From Nelumbo lutea (lineage: Eukaryota > Streptophyta > Magnoliopsida > Proteales > Nelumbonaceae), in the NCBI GenBank assembly GCA_022828595.1, contig JAKGHH010000002.1:45478222-45542221 (forward strand): a DNA stretch of 64,000 nt, in the 5' to 3' direction. The position numbers were made by a program, and so were the translations under genes. Below, one piece after another: positions 13,407 through 23,261 of this stretch. The first letter of the stretch is position 1. The number at the start of each line of letters is the position of its first letter. The notes beneath the pieces are model-generated. The model was not told where the DNA came from. It saw only the letters and a program-made list of their open reading frames with translations, and did not search any database.

Positions 13407-13502
13407 GCCCCACATGCACATCTAACAGTGCATTGGGAACACCTCCGGTACTTATCATGGGTAGATGTTCCCAATACATGGGTGGGAAGTGTTGTAGGGC
13501 GT
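13407..13502. repeat. Foldback mini-element, left tip split off by the hAT-like MITE
   Basis: The left arm reads CCCCACATGCACATC then GCATTGGGAACACCTCC. The right arm reads TAGATGTTCCCAATACATG and ends GTGTTGTAGGGC, the imperfect reverse complement. The left tip (GGGCGCCCCACA) continues on the other side of the hAT-like MITE at about 13006-13017, so the two pieces form one element when the MITE is removed. Confidence 0.6.
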
Positions 13503-13540
13503 CAATCTGATTTCTTATTCAGTTTGGTTATGTTTAGTTC

Positions 13541-13880
13541 TATGGGTGTTTATTTGAAAAATGTATCACATCAGCGCCACTTAAGCATTGGCATTTATTG
13601 TGCATGAAACCAGTGTTTGGTTTGGATGTTTATTAAATAAACATTAAAAACATAAACACTTGCATTTGTATGCATGAGCCAATGGGGAAACTTCAAGTTC
13701 TTGTTTCTCCCAGTGGCCCAGTGTTTATTGAAATGCAATGTAGATTGGTGCATTGTAAGCTGAGGTGGAATATAACTTTATAGGGTGTTACTTGAAATGC
13801 CCAACCAAACAACAAAAAACAATAAACGTTTAGAGTGGCATTCTTCAATACAACAATTAATTGAGAAACACCCCATCTAT
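13541..13880. mobile_element. MITE-like element (GGGTGTTTATTTGAAAAATG end)
   Basis: The left end TATGGGTGTTTATTTGAA and the right end, read inverted as ATAGATGGGGTGTTTCTCAA, form an imperfect terminal inverted repeat. A paralogous copy of the left part is split by the LINE at 23225-29089, which gives an independent check on that insertion. Confidence 0.5.
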
Positions 13881-14392
13881 AAATGCCCACGTAACCAAAA
13901 ACATACTTTGTGAGAGATCTCCATTCACATTTGCGTTCTCATGTGTAGGGGTGAGCATGGGTCAGTTTGGTTTGACTATGACAAAACATGAAACCTATCC
14001 TATAGGTGTTGACTATGGTTTTTCCAAACTATAGTCTATGTAATCAAGATTTGTTCTAAGGTTGATTGTAGTATCTATTTGTGGAACCTATTCCTTTTAA
14101 AAAGAATAATAATATGCTAATTTCCCCCTTTTTGGATTACAATCTATCATAACCATTCCACATTTTAAATCCATACAGTCATTCAATTCAAACAAAATAA
14201 AACATAACCCAGATTCATATACATTCCACAATTTAGTTAAATGCAAACCTTTTTTTTTTCTGAACCATAAAGGAAGAATTCATTCAACAATGCATAGATT
14301 ACAAAACCAGGTAATATAAAATAGCAAGAGAGAGGAAAAATAAAACACTAACAACAAATTAAACTAGCTATTAATAAATAATCATGGACACC

Positions 14393-14677
14393 AAGAAAGT
14401 AATAGCTCATACCAATTGATGGTGGCTTAATTGGTAGGTTTTCTAACTCATCAAGTAAAGATCTGGGATCAAATCACAAATCCTGCTCAAATTTCACTCT
14501 TTCATGTGTATTCCCCTTACCCCATCCATATTTATTCCCCCATCTCCTCAATCCACTTTAGGTTTTGGCCCCTTTATAAAAAAATTATGGTAGGGGGTGG
14601 GGGGTGGGGTTAAGAGAGGGGGATGGGCTACCCCCACTGTCTAGCCCCATGGAAAAGAAAAGAAACTAATAACTCAT
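14393..14677 (+). mobile_element. tRNA-derived SINE with target-site duplication
   Basis: The body is about 14411-14659. A tRNA-like promoter is present: an A-box-like GGTGGCTTAATTGGTAGG and a B-box-like GGGATCAAATCAC about 40 bases later. The 3' side is A-rich (GGAAAAGAAA). Flanking direct repeats AAGAAAGTAATAGCTCAT (14393-14410) and AAGAAACTAATAACTCAT (14660-14677) differ at two positions, as expected for an L1-type target duplication. Confidence 0.72.
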
Positions 14678-14740
14678 GAAACATCTACAGGTGACACAAA
14701 AATCATGAAATGCCAAAAACGACAAGATGCATCTAACAAA

Positions 14741-15234
14741 TAGGGATACCAATGGTATTCGAAAATCTAATTTCGAATTCAAGGTTTGATATAATCGAGT
14801 TGGATTCGGATCATTCAAATATAATTGGTCAAATTCAGATATTCTATTCATATTGAATAGTTAATTGGATTCGAATCTAGATATGACCTGATTCGATTCG
14901 ATAAATATCTAAATTCGATCGATTATTTAATTCTTAAATATAATATATAAAATATTTAAATGTTTTATATAATTTATATATAAAATAACTAAATTATATA
15001 AATAATTTATATATTTATATACTTTATATAAATAAAATATTTATTTTATATAATTATTAATTATTTAAATAATTAATTAGTCAAATTTAAATCAAATCGA
15101 ATCAAATATTCAAATATTTAATCAAATTTGAATCTAAATATTAATTTTCAATATTCGTTGAATATCAGATTCGAATTCATATATTGACTGATTTAATTCG
15201 ATTCAAATTCAAATTCGATTCATTTACATCCCTG
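14741..15234. mobile_element. hAT-like MITE, larger relative of the 13018 copy
   Basis: It starts TAGGGATACC and ends TTTACATCCCTG. The flanks are CTAACAAA (14733-14740) and CCAACAAA (15235-15242), an 8-bp duplication with one mismatch. Outer parts are rich in GATTCGAATC-like words and the centre is TATATA-rich, as in the 13018 element. No open frame is present. Confidence 0.78.
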
Positions 15235-16195
15235 CCAACAAATATCAATTTTGCAAGCATAAATACCTCAATAAAAGTTTGGGAGAAATAAAACAGCTAA
15301 GACAAACTCCATATCTCAATGCAAATAAAATATAATCCACAATCAATATAAATAATACATAATTCATCATTCAAACGCATACACCAAGTTCAAATTACAC
15401 CAAAAGCCAAATCTCGTAGCCAAGAAAAAGGAACAAATCTCATTGCCACTAACACAACCAATCACGAAATACTAACCCATACTTGTAGCGACCAATGAAA
15501 TAAAAGGATGGCAATTAAAAAAAAATTAATTTAAGAGATTCTTAAAGATAGAGGTTGTAATTACCCATTAGATGCCAATCCAAAAAATTCAATTGAAGAG
15601 AAATTCTTAAAGATATAGATTGTGATTACTGGGGTTATCATTTTGATCTGTCACTTCACAAAATGCCTCACTAGTATATCCAATATTGGAGTCAGATGGG
15701 TAAACCTCCAGACCTTAGAACCGGCTTGTATAGGGGTCGATTCCCAAAATTTGGACCGGACCTTACCCGAGACGAACCGACTTATTTGCTGACCATATGA
15801 TAAACCCATGGCCAGAATTGATGCCAGGTGACGGGTTGAATGGTTCAACCGCGTAATTGAAAACATAAGACAGGTGGTCTTAATTTCCGAAACATGAGAT
15901 GTACATGCACCATAAGCAATGATGGAACCAGCAGCATAGGATAATTCTCCTTATCCATGTAAAGGTTTGTAAACTAAAAAGCGTATGCCATTCAAAAAAA
16001 AAAAACAAAAAAAAAAATCAAAACATCCTACACGCAAAAGGGTTGCCAAACAAGAGGACAGAGCATACTCAACGTAGTACAATCCAGGTCCACCAGAGCC
16101 AATAAATTAAAATAATATAGAAAGATCTCTCAAACTCTCAACTCTGTTTGGCTCAAAGTAAGGTATACCGCCTTCTCTTCTTCTGCAGCTGCTAA

Positions 16196-16210
16196 ATGGA
16201 GCAAACATGA
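16196..16210 (+). promoter_or_regulatory. Four-codon upstream ORF overlapping the PPR start codon
   Basis: An ATG at 16196 encodes Met-Glu-Gln-Thr and stops at TGA 16208-16210. The stop overlaps the start codon of the PPR gene in the arrangement ATGA. Such overlap could couple termination to reinitiation if the leader contains this segment. A splice-acceptor-like CTTCTTCTGCAG ends about 10 bases upstream, so the transcript leader needs mapping. Confidence 0.4.
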
Positions 16211-18390
16211 CTACAATAACAACGAACCCATTTCCAGTAAATCACCCTCTCACGTTTCAACGGGTTGCTCAACCAAGCCCTCCGACGCCTTTCAGCTCCG
16301 CCAATTCCAAACATAATACCCACCCGCTTACAGCCTACATCTACAGCACCAAACACGCCGAGCCCAAGCTCTCCGCCACATCCCACGAGGACCAGCCACT
16401 CCTATCTCTTCTTCGTCAGCGAAAGACAGAGGAAGCATGGCTTACCTATTCTCAGTCCACCCGTCTCCCCGGCTCAACCTGCCTCAGTCGGCTGGTCTGC
16501 CAATTGTCCTACCAGAACACCAAAGAAGGCTTCACCAGGGCCCAAACCATCATCCAACGCCTCCGCGACGAGCGCCAGCTGCACCGTCTCGATGCCAATT
16601 CCCTCGGTCTCCTTGCCGTGTCTGCCGTCAAGGCTGGCCACACCCTTTACGCTACCTCCATTATTAAGTCTATGCTTCGCTCTGGTTATCTTCCCCATGT
16701 TAAGGCATGGAGCGCCGTCGTTAGTCGTCTCGCCGCGTCCGGTGATGATGGTCCTACCGAGGCTTTACGACTATTTAATTCCGTAATCCGGCGTGTCCGG
16801 CGTGTTGCCGACCCTGCCATAGCCGCTGATGCCCGGCCCGATACGGCTGCCTACAATGCCGTGCTTAATGCCTGTGCCAATCTCGGCAACACTGGGAAAT
16901 TTTTGCAGTTGTTCGACGAAATGCCTGAATTCGATGTCAAGCCCGATGTGCTCACCTACAATATTATGATCAAGCTCTGTGCTAGAGCTGATCGCAAAGA
17001 CTTACTTGTCTTTGTTTTGGATCGGATTCTTGATGAAGGGATTGATCCCTGCATGACCACTTTTAATTCACTTCTTGCAGCCTATGTTGGTTTTGGCGAT
17101 TTGGAGACCGCAGAGAAAATGGTTCAGGCCATGAGAGAAGGTAGGAGGGATCTTTGTAGAATCCTCAAGGATTCGAATTGGGAGAACTCAGAGAACGCAG
17201 ATGAAGTGTTTGTGAAATTGCTTCCTAGATCAAAGATATCAAGTGACCACGACCCACCTTTGTTGCCTAAAGAGTATGCTCCGGACTCTAGAATCTACAC
17301 TACCTTGATGAAGGGGTACATGAAAGAAGGCCGTGTCAGTGACGTGGTGCAAATGCTTGAGGCGATGCGGCATCAAAGGGACAACACCAGCCATCCTGAC
17401 CATGTCACATACACCACTGTTGTCTCTACCCTTGTCAAAGCGGGTTCGATGGATCGAGCACGACAGGTACTTGCTGAGATGGCTCGAGTTGGGGTGCCTG
17501 CAAACCGTATCACTTACAACATCCTCCTCAAGGGATATTGCCAACAGCTCCAGTTAGAAAAGGCCAAGGAGCTGGTTCGAGAGATGACTGATGATACAAA
17601 TATTGAGCCTGATGTTGTTTCTTACAACATCTTAATTGATGGATGCATACTTATTGATGACAGTGCAGGTGCCCTTGCCTACTTCAACGAGATGCGAGCA
17701 CGGGGAATTGCTCCATCCAAAGTCAGTTACACAACTCTGATGAAAGCCTTCGCATTGACAGGTCAACCGAAGCTAGCTCATAAGGTGTTTGATGAGATGC
17801 TCAAAGATCCGAGAGTGAAAGTAGATCTTGTTGCGTGGAATATGTTGGTTGAAGGGTACTCTAGACTGGGATTGGTTGAAGAAGCGAAGAAGATCATTCA
17901 AAATATGAAAGAAAATGGTTTTTACCCCGATGTCGCTACTTATGGCAGCCTTGCAAATGGGATTGCATTGGCTAGAAAGCCAGGAGAGGCTCTTTTGCTT
18001 TGGAATGAGGTAAAGGAGAGATGTGGACAGAAGGTAGAAGACTCTTCTTCTTCTGCTCCACCATTGAAGCCTGACGAAGGGCTACTTGATACTCTGGCTG
18101 ATATATGTGTGAGGGCTGCTTTCTTCAAGAAGGCTTTGGAGATTGTGGCTTGTATGGAAGAAAATGGGATACCACCAAATAAGACTAAATTCACAAAGAT
18201 CTATGTGGAGATGCATTCAAGGATGTTCACGAGCAAGCATGCCTCAAAGGCTAGGCAGGACCGAAGGATGGAGAGGAAGAGGGCTGCAGAGGCTTTCAAG
18301 TTTTGGTTGGGACTCCCGAATTCTTATTATGGTAGTGAATGGCGGCTTGAACCGGATGACGGGGATGATTATTCCACGGATTCTTTTTAA
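16207..18390 (+). CDS. HCF152: Chloroplast PPR protein, HCF152-like
   Basis: An uninterrupted 727-codon frame encodes a P-class pentatricopeptide repeat protein. Residues 1-60 are rich in Ser, Thr and Pro with few acids, fitting a chloroplast transit peptide. PPR motifs begin near residue 211 (PDTAAYNAVLNACANLG, then PDVLTYNIMIKLC) and resume after a spacer near 360 with eight more, including PDVVSYNILIDGC and PDVATYGSLANG. The C-terminal block FWLGLPNSYYGSEW is characteristic of HCF152 as I remember it. Arabidopsis HCF152 (At3g09650) binds and stabilises processed RNAs of the psbB-psbT-psbH-petB-petD unit, and so supports cytochrome b6f assembly. Length is close to the family's and there is no break, so I read it as functional. 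No intron lies in the coding region, as is usual for PPR genes. Confidence 0.93.
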   Translation: MTTITTNPFPVNHPLTFQRVAQPSPPTPFSSANSKHNTHPLTAYIYSTKHAEPKLSATSHEDQPLLSLLRQRKTEEAWLTYSQSTRLPGSTCLSRLVCQLSYQNTKEGFTRAQTIIQRLRDERQLHRLDANSLGLLAVSAVKAGHTLYATSIIKSMLRSGYLPHVKAWSAVVSRLAASGDDGPTEALRLFNSVIRRVRRVADPAIAADARPDTAAYNAVLNACANLGNTGKFLQLFDEMPEFDVKPDVLTYNIMIKLCARADRKDLLVFVLDRILDEGIDPCMTTFNSLLAAYVGFGDLETAEKMVQAMREGRRDLCRILKDSNWENSENADEVFVKLLPRSKISSDHDPPLLPKEYAPDSRIYTTLMKGYMKEGRVSDVVQMLEAMRHQRDNTSHPDHVTYTTVVSTLVKAGSMDRARQVLAEMARVGVPANRITYNILLKGYCQQLQLEKAKELVREMTDDTNIEPDVVSYNILIDGCILIDDSAGALAYFNEMRARGIAPSKVSYTTLMKAFALTGQPKLAHKVFDEMLKDPRVKVDLVAWNMLVEGYSRLGLVEEAKKIIQNMKENGFYPDVATYGSLANGIALARKPGEALLLWNEVKERCGQKVEDSSSSAPPLKPDEGLLDTLADICVRAAFFKKALEIVACMEENGIPPNKTKFTKIYVEMHSRMFTSKHASKARQDRRMERKRAAEAFKFWLGLPNSYYGSEWRLEPDDGDDYSTDSF

Positions 18391-19296
18391 CTGTAAGAGA
18401 TATTCTGGTGCTTTGTAATTAGGGAACTGGAGTACGATGTTATGCCTGTAATTTAATTCATGAATACAATAGTGCAGGGCACATGAAAGATAGAAATGTA
18501 AATCCAAATCTGTTACTTCGATTTGATCTTATATATATCTCAATTGCACAGTTGAAAGAACTTATATTTACAAAGAACTATTTCTGTGACTGAAACTTGG
18601 ATTTCAACTGTAATATTATTATGTACAAATGGGTTTCCTTAAGCTAGGATCCATGTGAAAACCTGCAAATCCCACCAGAAAAGGGAACCCCAAAAGGAAT
18701 AGAATAAGAAACACAAGCACCACAACTATCTCAAGAACTTGGTTGAGTATGGGTTTGGTACTTATGCCATCGCTTTATGATACAAGAAATGATAGGGCTT
18801 GCTTTCATCCAACCTGGCAGAGGAAAAAGATGATCATATCTGGAAAAAAAGCGACCCTGTCTCTATTCTGCAGAACTTTAGCACCTTACCTTGATAATTG
18901 ACTCCAAGAGTAAGATTCATGTCTGAGATTTTATGGGGTACCCTACCCACTCGAACAGGTTTTTCCCTTCTTTTTAATTGGAACTCACTGGAATAAGGTT
19001 GCATGAGCCCAAAAAGTAGTAAGGATATTTTTGTGAGTGCCGATGATATTAGGAAATGGAATGAGCCTAGTTAATCTGAAATATGAGATTGGATTTGAGT
19101 CAGACAATACACAAGTAAGTTTTGTTTGAAAGTAATGTCATTGTTTTCAAGGTTATCTACAAAACTAACCAAGATACTCGTCTATGAGTAATGTAAGGCA
19201 GATGATTTGGATTACAATTGAAGCAACAAGTGCAAGATATTGGTTTTAGACATTTGATGGACTACGGGTTTTCTTCCACATCTTATACAAAAATCT

Positions 19297-19697
19297 GTAC
19301 AGCACCTGATATTCTCCTTGGCCTTTCTTCAAGTAGATAACCAACCTCCCTGTTCAAGTTTTCAACAAACGTATCAATTTCTGCAACTCTTGGATCAATC
19401 CTATCTGCAAAACTGTATATTCCCGGTACACAATATCACATATCATTTCATTTCCTTTCGAGGGAAAAAGGGATCTGGAATAAACAATAAGGCAGCGAGG
19501 CTGCTTACAGAAAAGCAACCCTTCTGTAGTTCTGACTTTTGATGCAACTCTGATTGCTTATTTGCTCGTAGAGGTTATTGGGAAATCGTTTTGCTTCTTT
19601 CCGTTCACTCACATTCCCACTCCGGCCAAAGTCTACTATACCATGCTCCATCCACATAAGTATCATACAGAGATTCCTAAACGATTTCAACCACATC
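19297..19697 (-). pseudogene. Degraded two-exon remnant of an unidentified protein gene
   Basis: A splice acceptor near 19697 (ATATATTTGCAG) opens a frame reading ESLYDTYVDGAWYSRLWPEW. A stop lies just before this segment (TAG) and another just after it. A shift of frame then continues with NGKKQNDFPITSTSK, a further stop and IRVASKVRTTEGLLF. A donor GTAAGC near 19509 and an acceptor TTTTGCAG near 19418 join this to RIDPRVAEIDTFVENLNREV followed by LLEERPRRISGAVQIFV and a stop. The coding character and preserved splice borders suggest a real gene lost by mutation. I do not recognise the family. Confidence 0.4.
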
Positions 19698-20644
19698 CTG
19701 CAAATATATATGAAACTACGCGATAGAGTGAAAAATAAGAAAATTTGATCCTGGGTTTTGAATGTTTTACTGGAGTAATGGCGGGTATGCCACCTGGCAA
19801 GCTTTCTGGGTCGATGTTAGAGCACTGCTTGGGAGTGTTAACACCATACATGCGACATGTGGCAAGCTACATGTGATTTGATTGAAAGAGAAAGATGGTG
19901 AGTGGTGAGAATCCCATAAATATCCCAAACAAGAATAAAATCATCCGACCGTGGGCATGTGGCTTGAGTAGCCGAAGTACGAGTAATTTGGATTTTGGAA
20001 TCAAAAACTTGATACATAAGTCCCTCTAGATCTGGGGGGTCCCGATTCAGGATTCTCGTGACATGCGTCCGGACTCGGAGCACTTACAAACAGAGAACTC
20101 TGTCCTTCAGCGATATCAAGTTTCAATAGGTAGGTAGTTAGATCAGATCCTGTTTGGAAGTTTGTAAATGAATGATGATAGCGATTCAGACGCAGCTGTT
20201 CTCTCGAGTCTCGATCTGTCTACTTTAGAGTGAAATCGGAAGGGTGCATCGTGCATGGTATTGTGGGTGGAGTGGAATCCATTATGATAAGGCTAGGCTC
20301 TCTTCTGGTTGGTGTTTGTCTATGCGTTTGTTCTCTTGATTAGAAGCTGACCAGCAGGTCCCGACGCTATACAGGCAGCCCTTTTTCAAAATTTTCTTCT
20401 CCCTTCTTTCCTGTTATTCACTCTGAATGTATTCAATCCTCAAAGGGTTTATACGTTGAAGTAGTGAAAAAAAAAAAAAGATCCAAAATGCAGATTGAAT
20501 GCATGACTTTCTTGCTAGAGCGCACAAGTGTTTGTGACATATGTTTGGCATAAATCGTCCCTTCAATTACAACTTAATCCAAAACAGCCCAACTATCTAC
20601 AAAGTTTGGCATGTGTTTATGCTCTTTCTTTTATTCCCAACTAA

Positions 20645-20853
20645 GACCCAGTTTGATTTGCAAGAGTAGGGGTCTGGAATCTGAATCGGAATAGGCTATT
20701 CCAGTTTCAATTGTTTGGTTGGATGGAGTGGGAATTCCATTTCCACTTTTGCTGGAATGACACTACCCCATTTAAGAGAATGGCCATTCCCTATTTTTCC
20801 TTTGAGAATAAAATCTTATTCATTCTTATTCTAATTTCAAACCAAACAGGCCC
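20645..20853. mobile_element. Tourist-like MITE (TAA target)
   Basis: It starts GACCCAGTTTGATTTGCAA and ends CAAACCAAACAGGCCC. The flanks are TAA (left) and TGA (right). The interior is made of GGAATGGAAT-like words, shared with the elements at 35050 and 35329. The termini resemble PIF/Harbinger MITE ends. Confidence 0.6.
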
Positions 20854-20940
20854 TGAATTATCTTCTATTTCGTTCACCAAATATGTGAAATCAAAGACCC
20901 TCCCCTTATTTGGCATTGTGGTAATCTTTTGGCACCTTAA

Positions 20941-21031
20941 GGCTTTGTTTGGTTTAAAAGAAAATGATAGATAAAACTGATGCAAACCTTGTACAGATTT
21001 CCCTACCTTTTCTTTCAAACCAAACACAATC
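20941..21031. mobile_element. 91-bp Tourist-like MITE with TAA duplication
   Basis: It starts GGCTTTGTTTGGTTTAAAAG and ends TTCAAACCAAACACAATC. The two ends are inverted and TAA flanks both sides (20938-20940 and 21032-21034). There is no coding capacity. Confidence 0.6.
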
Positions 21032-21609
21032 TAAGTGAAAACCATTAGATCGCGCAGTTGCACCAAATCTGGTCATGCCTTCTTAATATTGTGAGTTTAC
21101 TACTTCAGTGTTGTTCTAACAGCTTACGTCACATCCTTATTCACTTGCCTAGACCTACAACTGGAGGACCCAAAGCACCACCCTAGTTCTCCAAAGTACT
21201 TTAATTTTTTCTTAATCCAGTTATGTTTGGTGGGTATTGAAGGTATAACACCCATAACCTTAATAGATATTTTTGTAACACGCCCATCCATGAGAGGGGT
21301 AAGTGTTCCCTAGGTAAGGAAAATTTGAATTTTGTGGGCCATACGTTTATCAATAAAAGAACAATGGAAATTTGATTTTCTCTCGACTTACCTATGAACA
21401 AAAGGAGGCCTTGTGTTTCAGTCCATTCCATTATAGCTGTTATGCTTTGAGCCTTATTACATACATACGAGGAATTTTAATCTCTTCATGATAAATATGG
21501 AGATATCCTTAATGTATGTCCTATGTTGAGATATGCGTGTGGGGCACACTCTGTGGAGTGTTAATCTGATCTTCAGATTAGTTAAAATCATGAATCACCA
21601 GTTTATGAC

Positions 21610-21990
21610 CTTTGGGCTCTCGTTCGCTTTTTGATAAATTATTTATCCGGGTAAATGTAATTATCTGGATAAGTTTTTCTTGGGAAACACTTACCCAGAT
21701 AAGTATATTTATCTATAAGGAAATGACTATTTTATCCATAGAAATCTATTATTAAAAGATGCATTTTTGTTCCATTCAAATATTGGCTTTTTCGCCTATA
21801 TGGAAAAGTTATTTATACACTTACGAGATGAGTATCACTTTCCTAGGTAAGTGATACCCAGGAAAATAAACTTTCCATAGTCTCCACATTAATCTGAAAA
21901 ATGAGTATGGAATTCTTGGTCAATGAAAACCAAAATCCCATTGACCAACTTTCCCCCCTCTCCAAATCCAAAAAAAGAACACCCCCTTGA
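21610..21990. repeat. Dispersed repeat with an inverted copy at 45345-45745
   Basis: Words such as TTATTTATCCGGGTAAATG, AGGTAAGTGATACCCA and GAATTCTTGGTCAATG recur in reverse complement and in the same order at 45345-45745. The two copies share more than 350 bases of alignable order but are clearly diverged. Outer ends GGGCTCTCGTTCGCTTTTTGA and, inverted, GGGGGTGTTCTTTTTTTGGA look like imperfect terminal inverted repeats. Confidence 0.55.
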
Positions 21991-22165
21991 TGTATTGATG
22001 TGGCTCCATCTTAAATTGGGTGAAATGACACAACATGAGATCATGCCATGGAAGATAGCCCATCCCTTGACCCATAACCCTCCAATCCAGGTGGAGGCAG
22101 GGGATTTGATCCCAAATCTCTACCACAACTAATAAAAGACCTTACCAATCAGCTGATTGACAAAC
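21960..22165 (-). mobile_element. tRNA-derived SINE, minus orientation
   Basis: On the minus strand an A-box-like TCAGCTGATTGGTAAGGTC is followed by a B-box-like GGGATCAAATCCC, the spacing of a tRNA promoter. The B-box word is nearly identical to that of the SINE at 14411-14659. The 3' border merges with the repeat at 21610-21990 and is not clear. There is no intact tRNA cloverleaf. Confidence 0.5.
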
Positions 22166-23261
22166 GTATTTTGTTGATAGGTGATATGGACTCGGCTCTT
22201 TTTTGATAAAACGATGAGCTGTTTTTAAATCATTTGATGACGGGGGTATCAATGTATCGTGTGCAAAACTTCATTTTTAACTTTTGCATGTAAGAAACAT
22301 TAGAAGAATATAATCTTGCGAGAGTGAGAGTTGATATTTGCTCCAGCTGATGTTCCAAGTAGTAGCTATCTGATTCTGACTATGGGCCCTGAATTCTGAT
22401 GTTGCAAACATGGGGCCCGAGCCTCTATACAAGTTGTGTTGTGCTTGGGGTTGGGACGGGGTGGCCGTGGCAGAACCCGTAAAACAATCTGGGCCTCTGG
22501 GGTGACTGGGTCCTCTATAATTCGTCATGTCTCCAATTTCTTGAGAATTGGAGCCTCCCAAGTCCCAATACTCCCGCAATGACCACAAGTTTTTTACTGT
22601 AAACTGTACGTAGGAAATGGTAATAACCCCACAACCAACATTAGTGGCTGGTCTGCCATCTATCATAAAAGAGATACCGTCCCAACCAGTTGGAAATTAA
22701 CAAGACACTGTCAATGATATACAGAGGACACACGGGGCACATGCCACACTCAGCGCTGCATTCAGTCCAATGGGGGACCGACCGACTAGATCCAATTGCA
22801 CCCGCAGGCTGCAGGTGAGCAACGGCAGGACTCAGGAGCTTCAATTTTACAGCTTACAGCAGATGATGACTTGAACCCAAAGCAATACAAGATAGATTTC
22901 TGATTTCCTTACTCACCCATATCGCACTATGGCTTGCTGGTCTCAACTCTCAAAACTCAAAAGCTAGGTCGGCCCAAAAAGCCTTGGCAGCATAATTATC
23001 AACTCAAAACAGGATAGCGTAGCACGGGCACGACCATCTTTCGAGTTCTGATCCCCCGACGTGGCCAAAGCCAATATGCCATCATTTCATGTTGACACAA
23101 TGACACCAGTTTCGCCAACCTACACCCGGCCTGGCTTCAGAGAGACTGAGGTATCGATACAAATGCCTATATTTGGTTTCTTGGGTGTTTACTGAAAAAA
23201 TGTTATCACATATTGGCGTTTATTTATTTATTTATTTTTGTTGAAAATATGTAATATATAT

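Larger units (their letters stand above)
11043..16206. other. Intergenic region between the proline-rich gene and the PPR gene
   Basis: No gene is visible. The region carries mobile repeats listed separately: palindrome-rich hAT-like elements at 11344-11699, 13018-13406 and 14741-15234, a GGAAT-rich MITE near 12001-12240, a foldback element interrupted at 13017, a further MITE at 13541-13880, and a SINE at 14411-14659. The two flanking genes are transcribed away from each other. Confidence 0.7.
18391..23210. other. Intergenic region downstream of the PPR gene
   Basis: The first 150-250 bases should hold the 3' UTR of the PPR gene. Beyond that I see only repeats: two Tourist-like MITEs, a dispersed element at 21610-21990, a SINE, and a degraded coding remnant at 19297-19697. 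Nothing else with coding character is visible. Confidence 0.6.
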
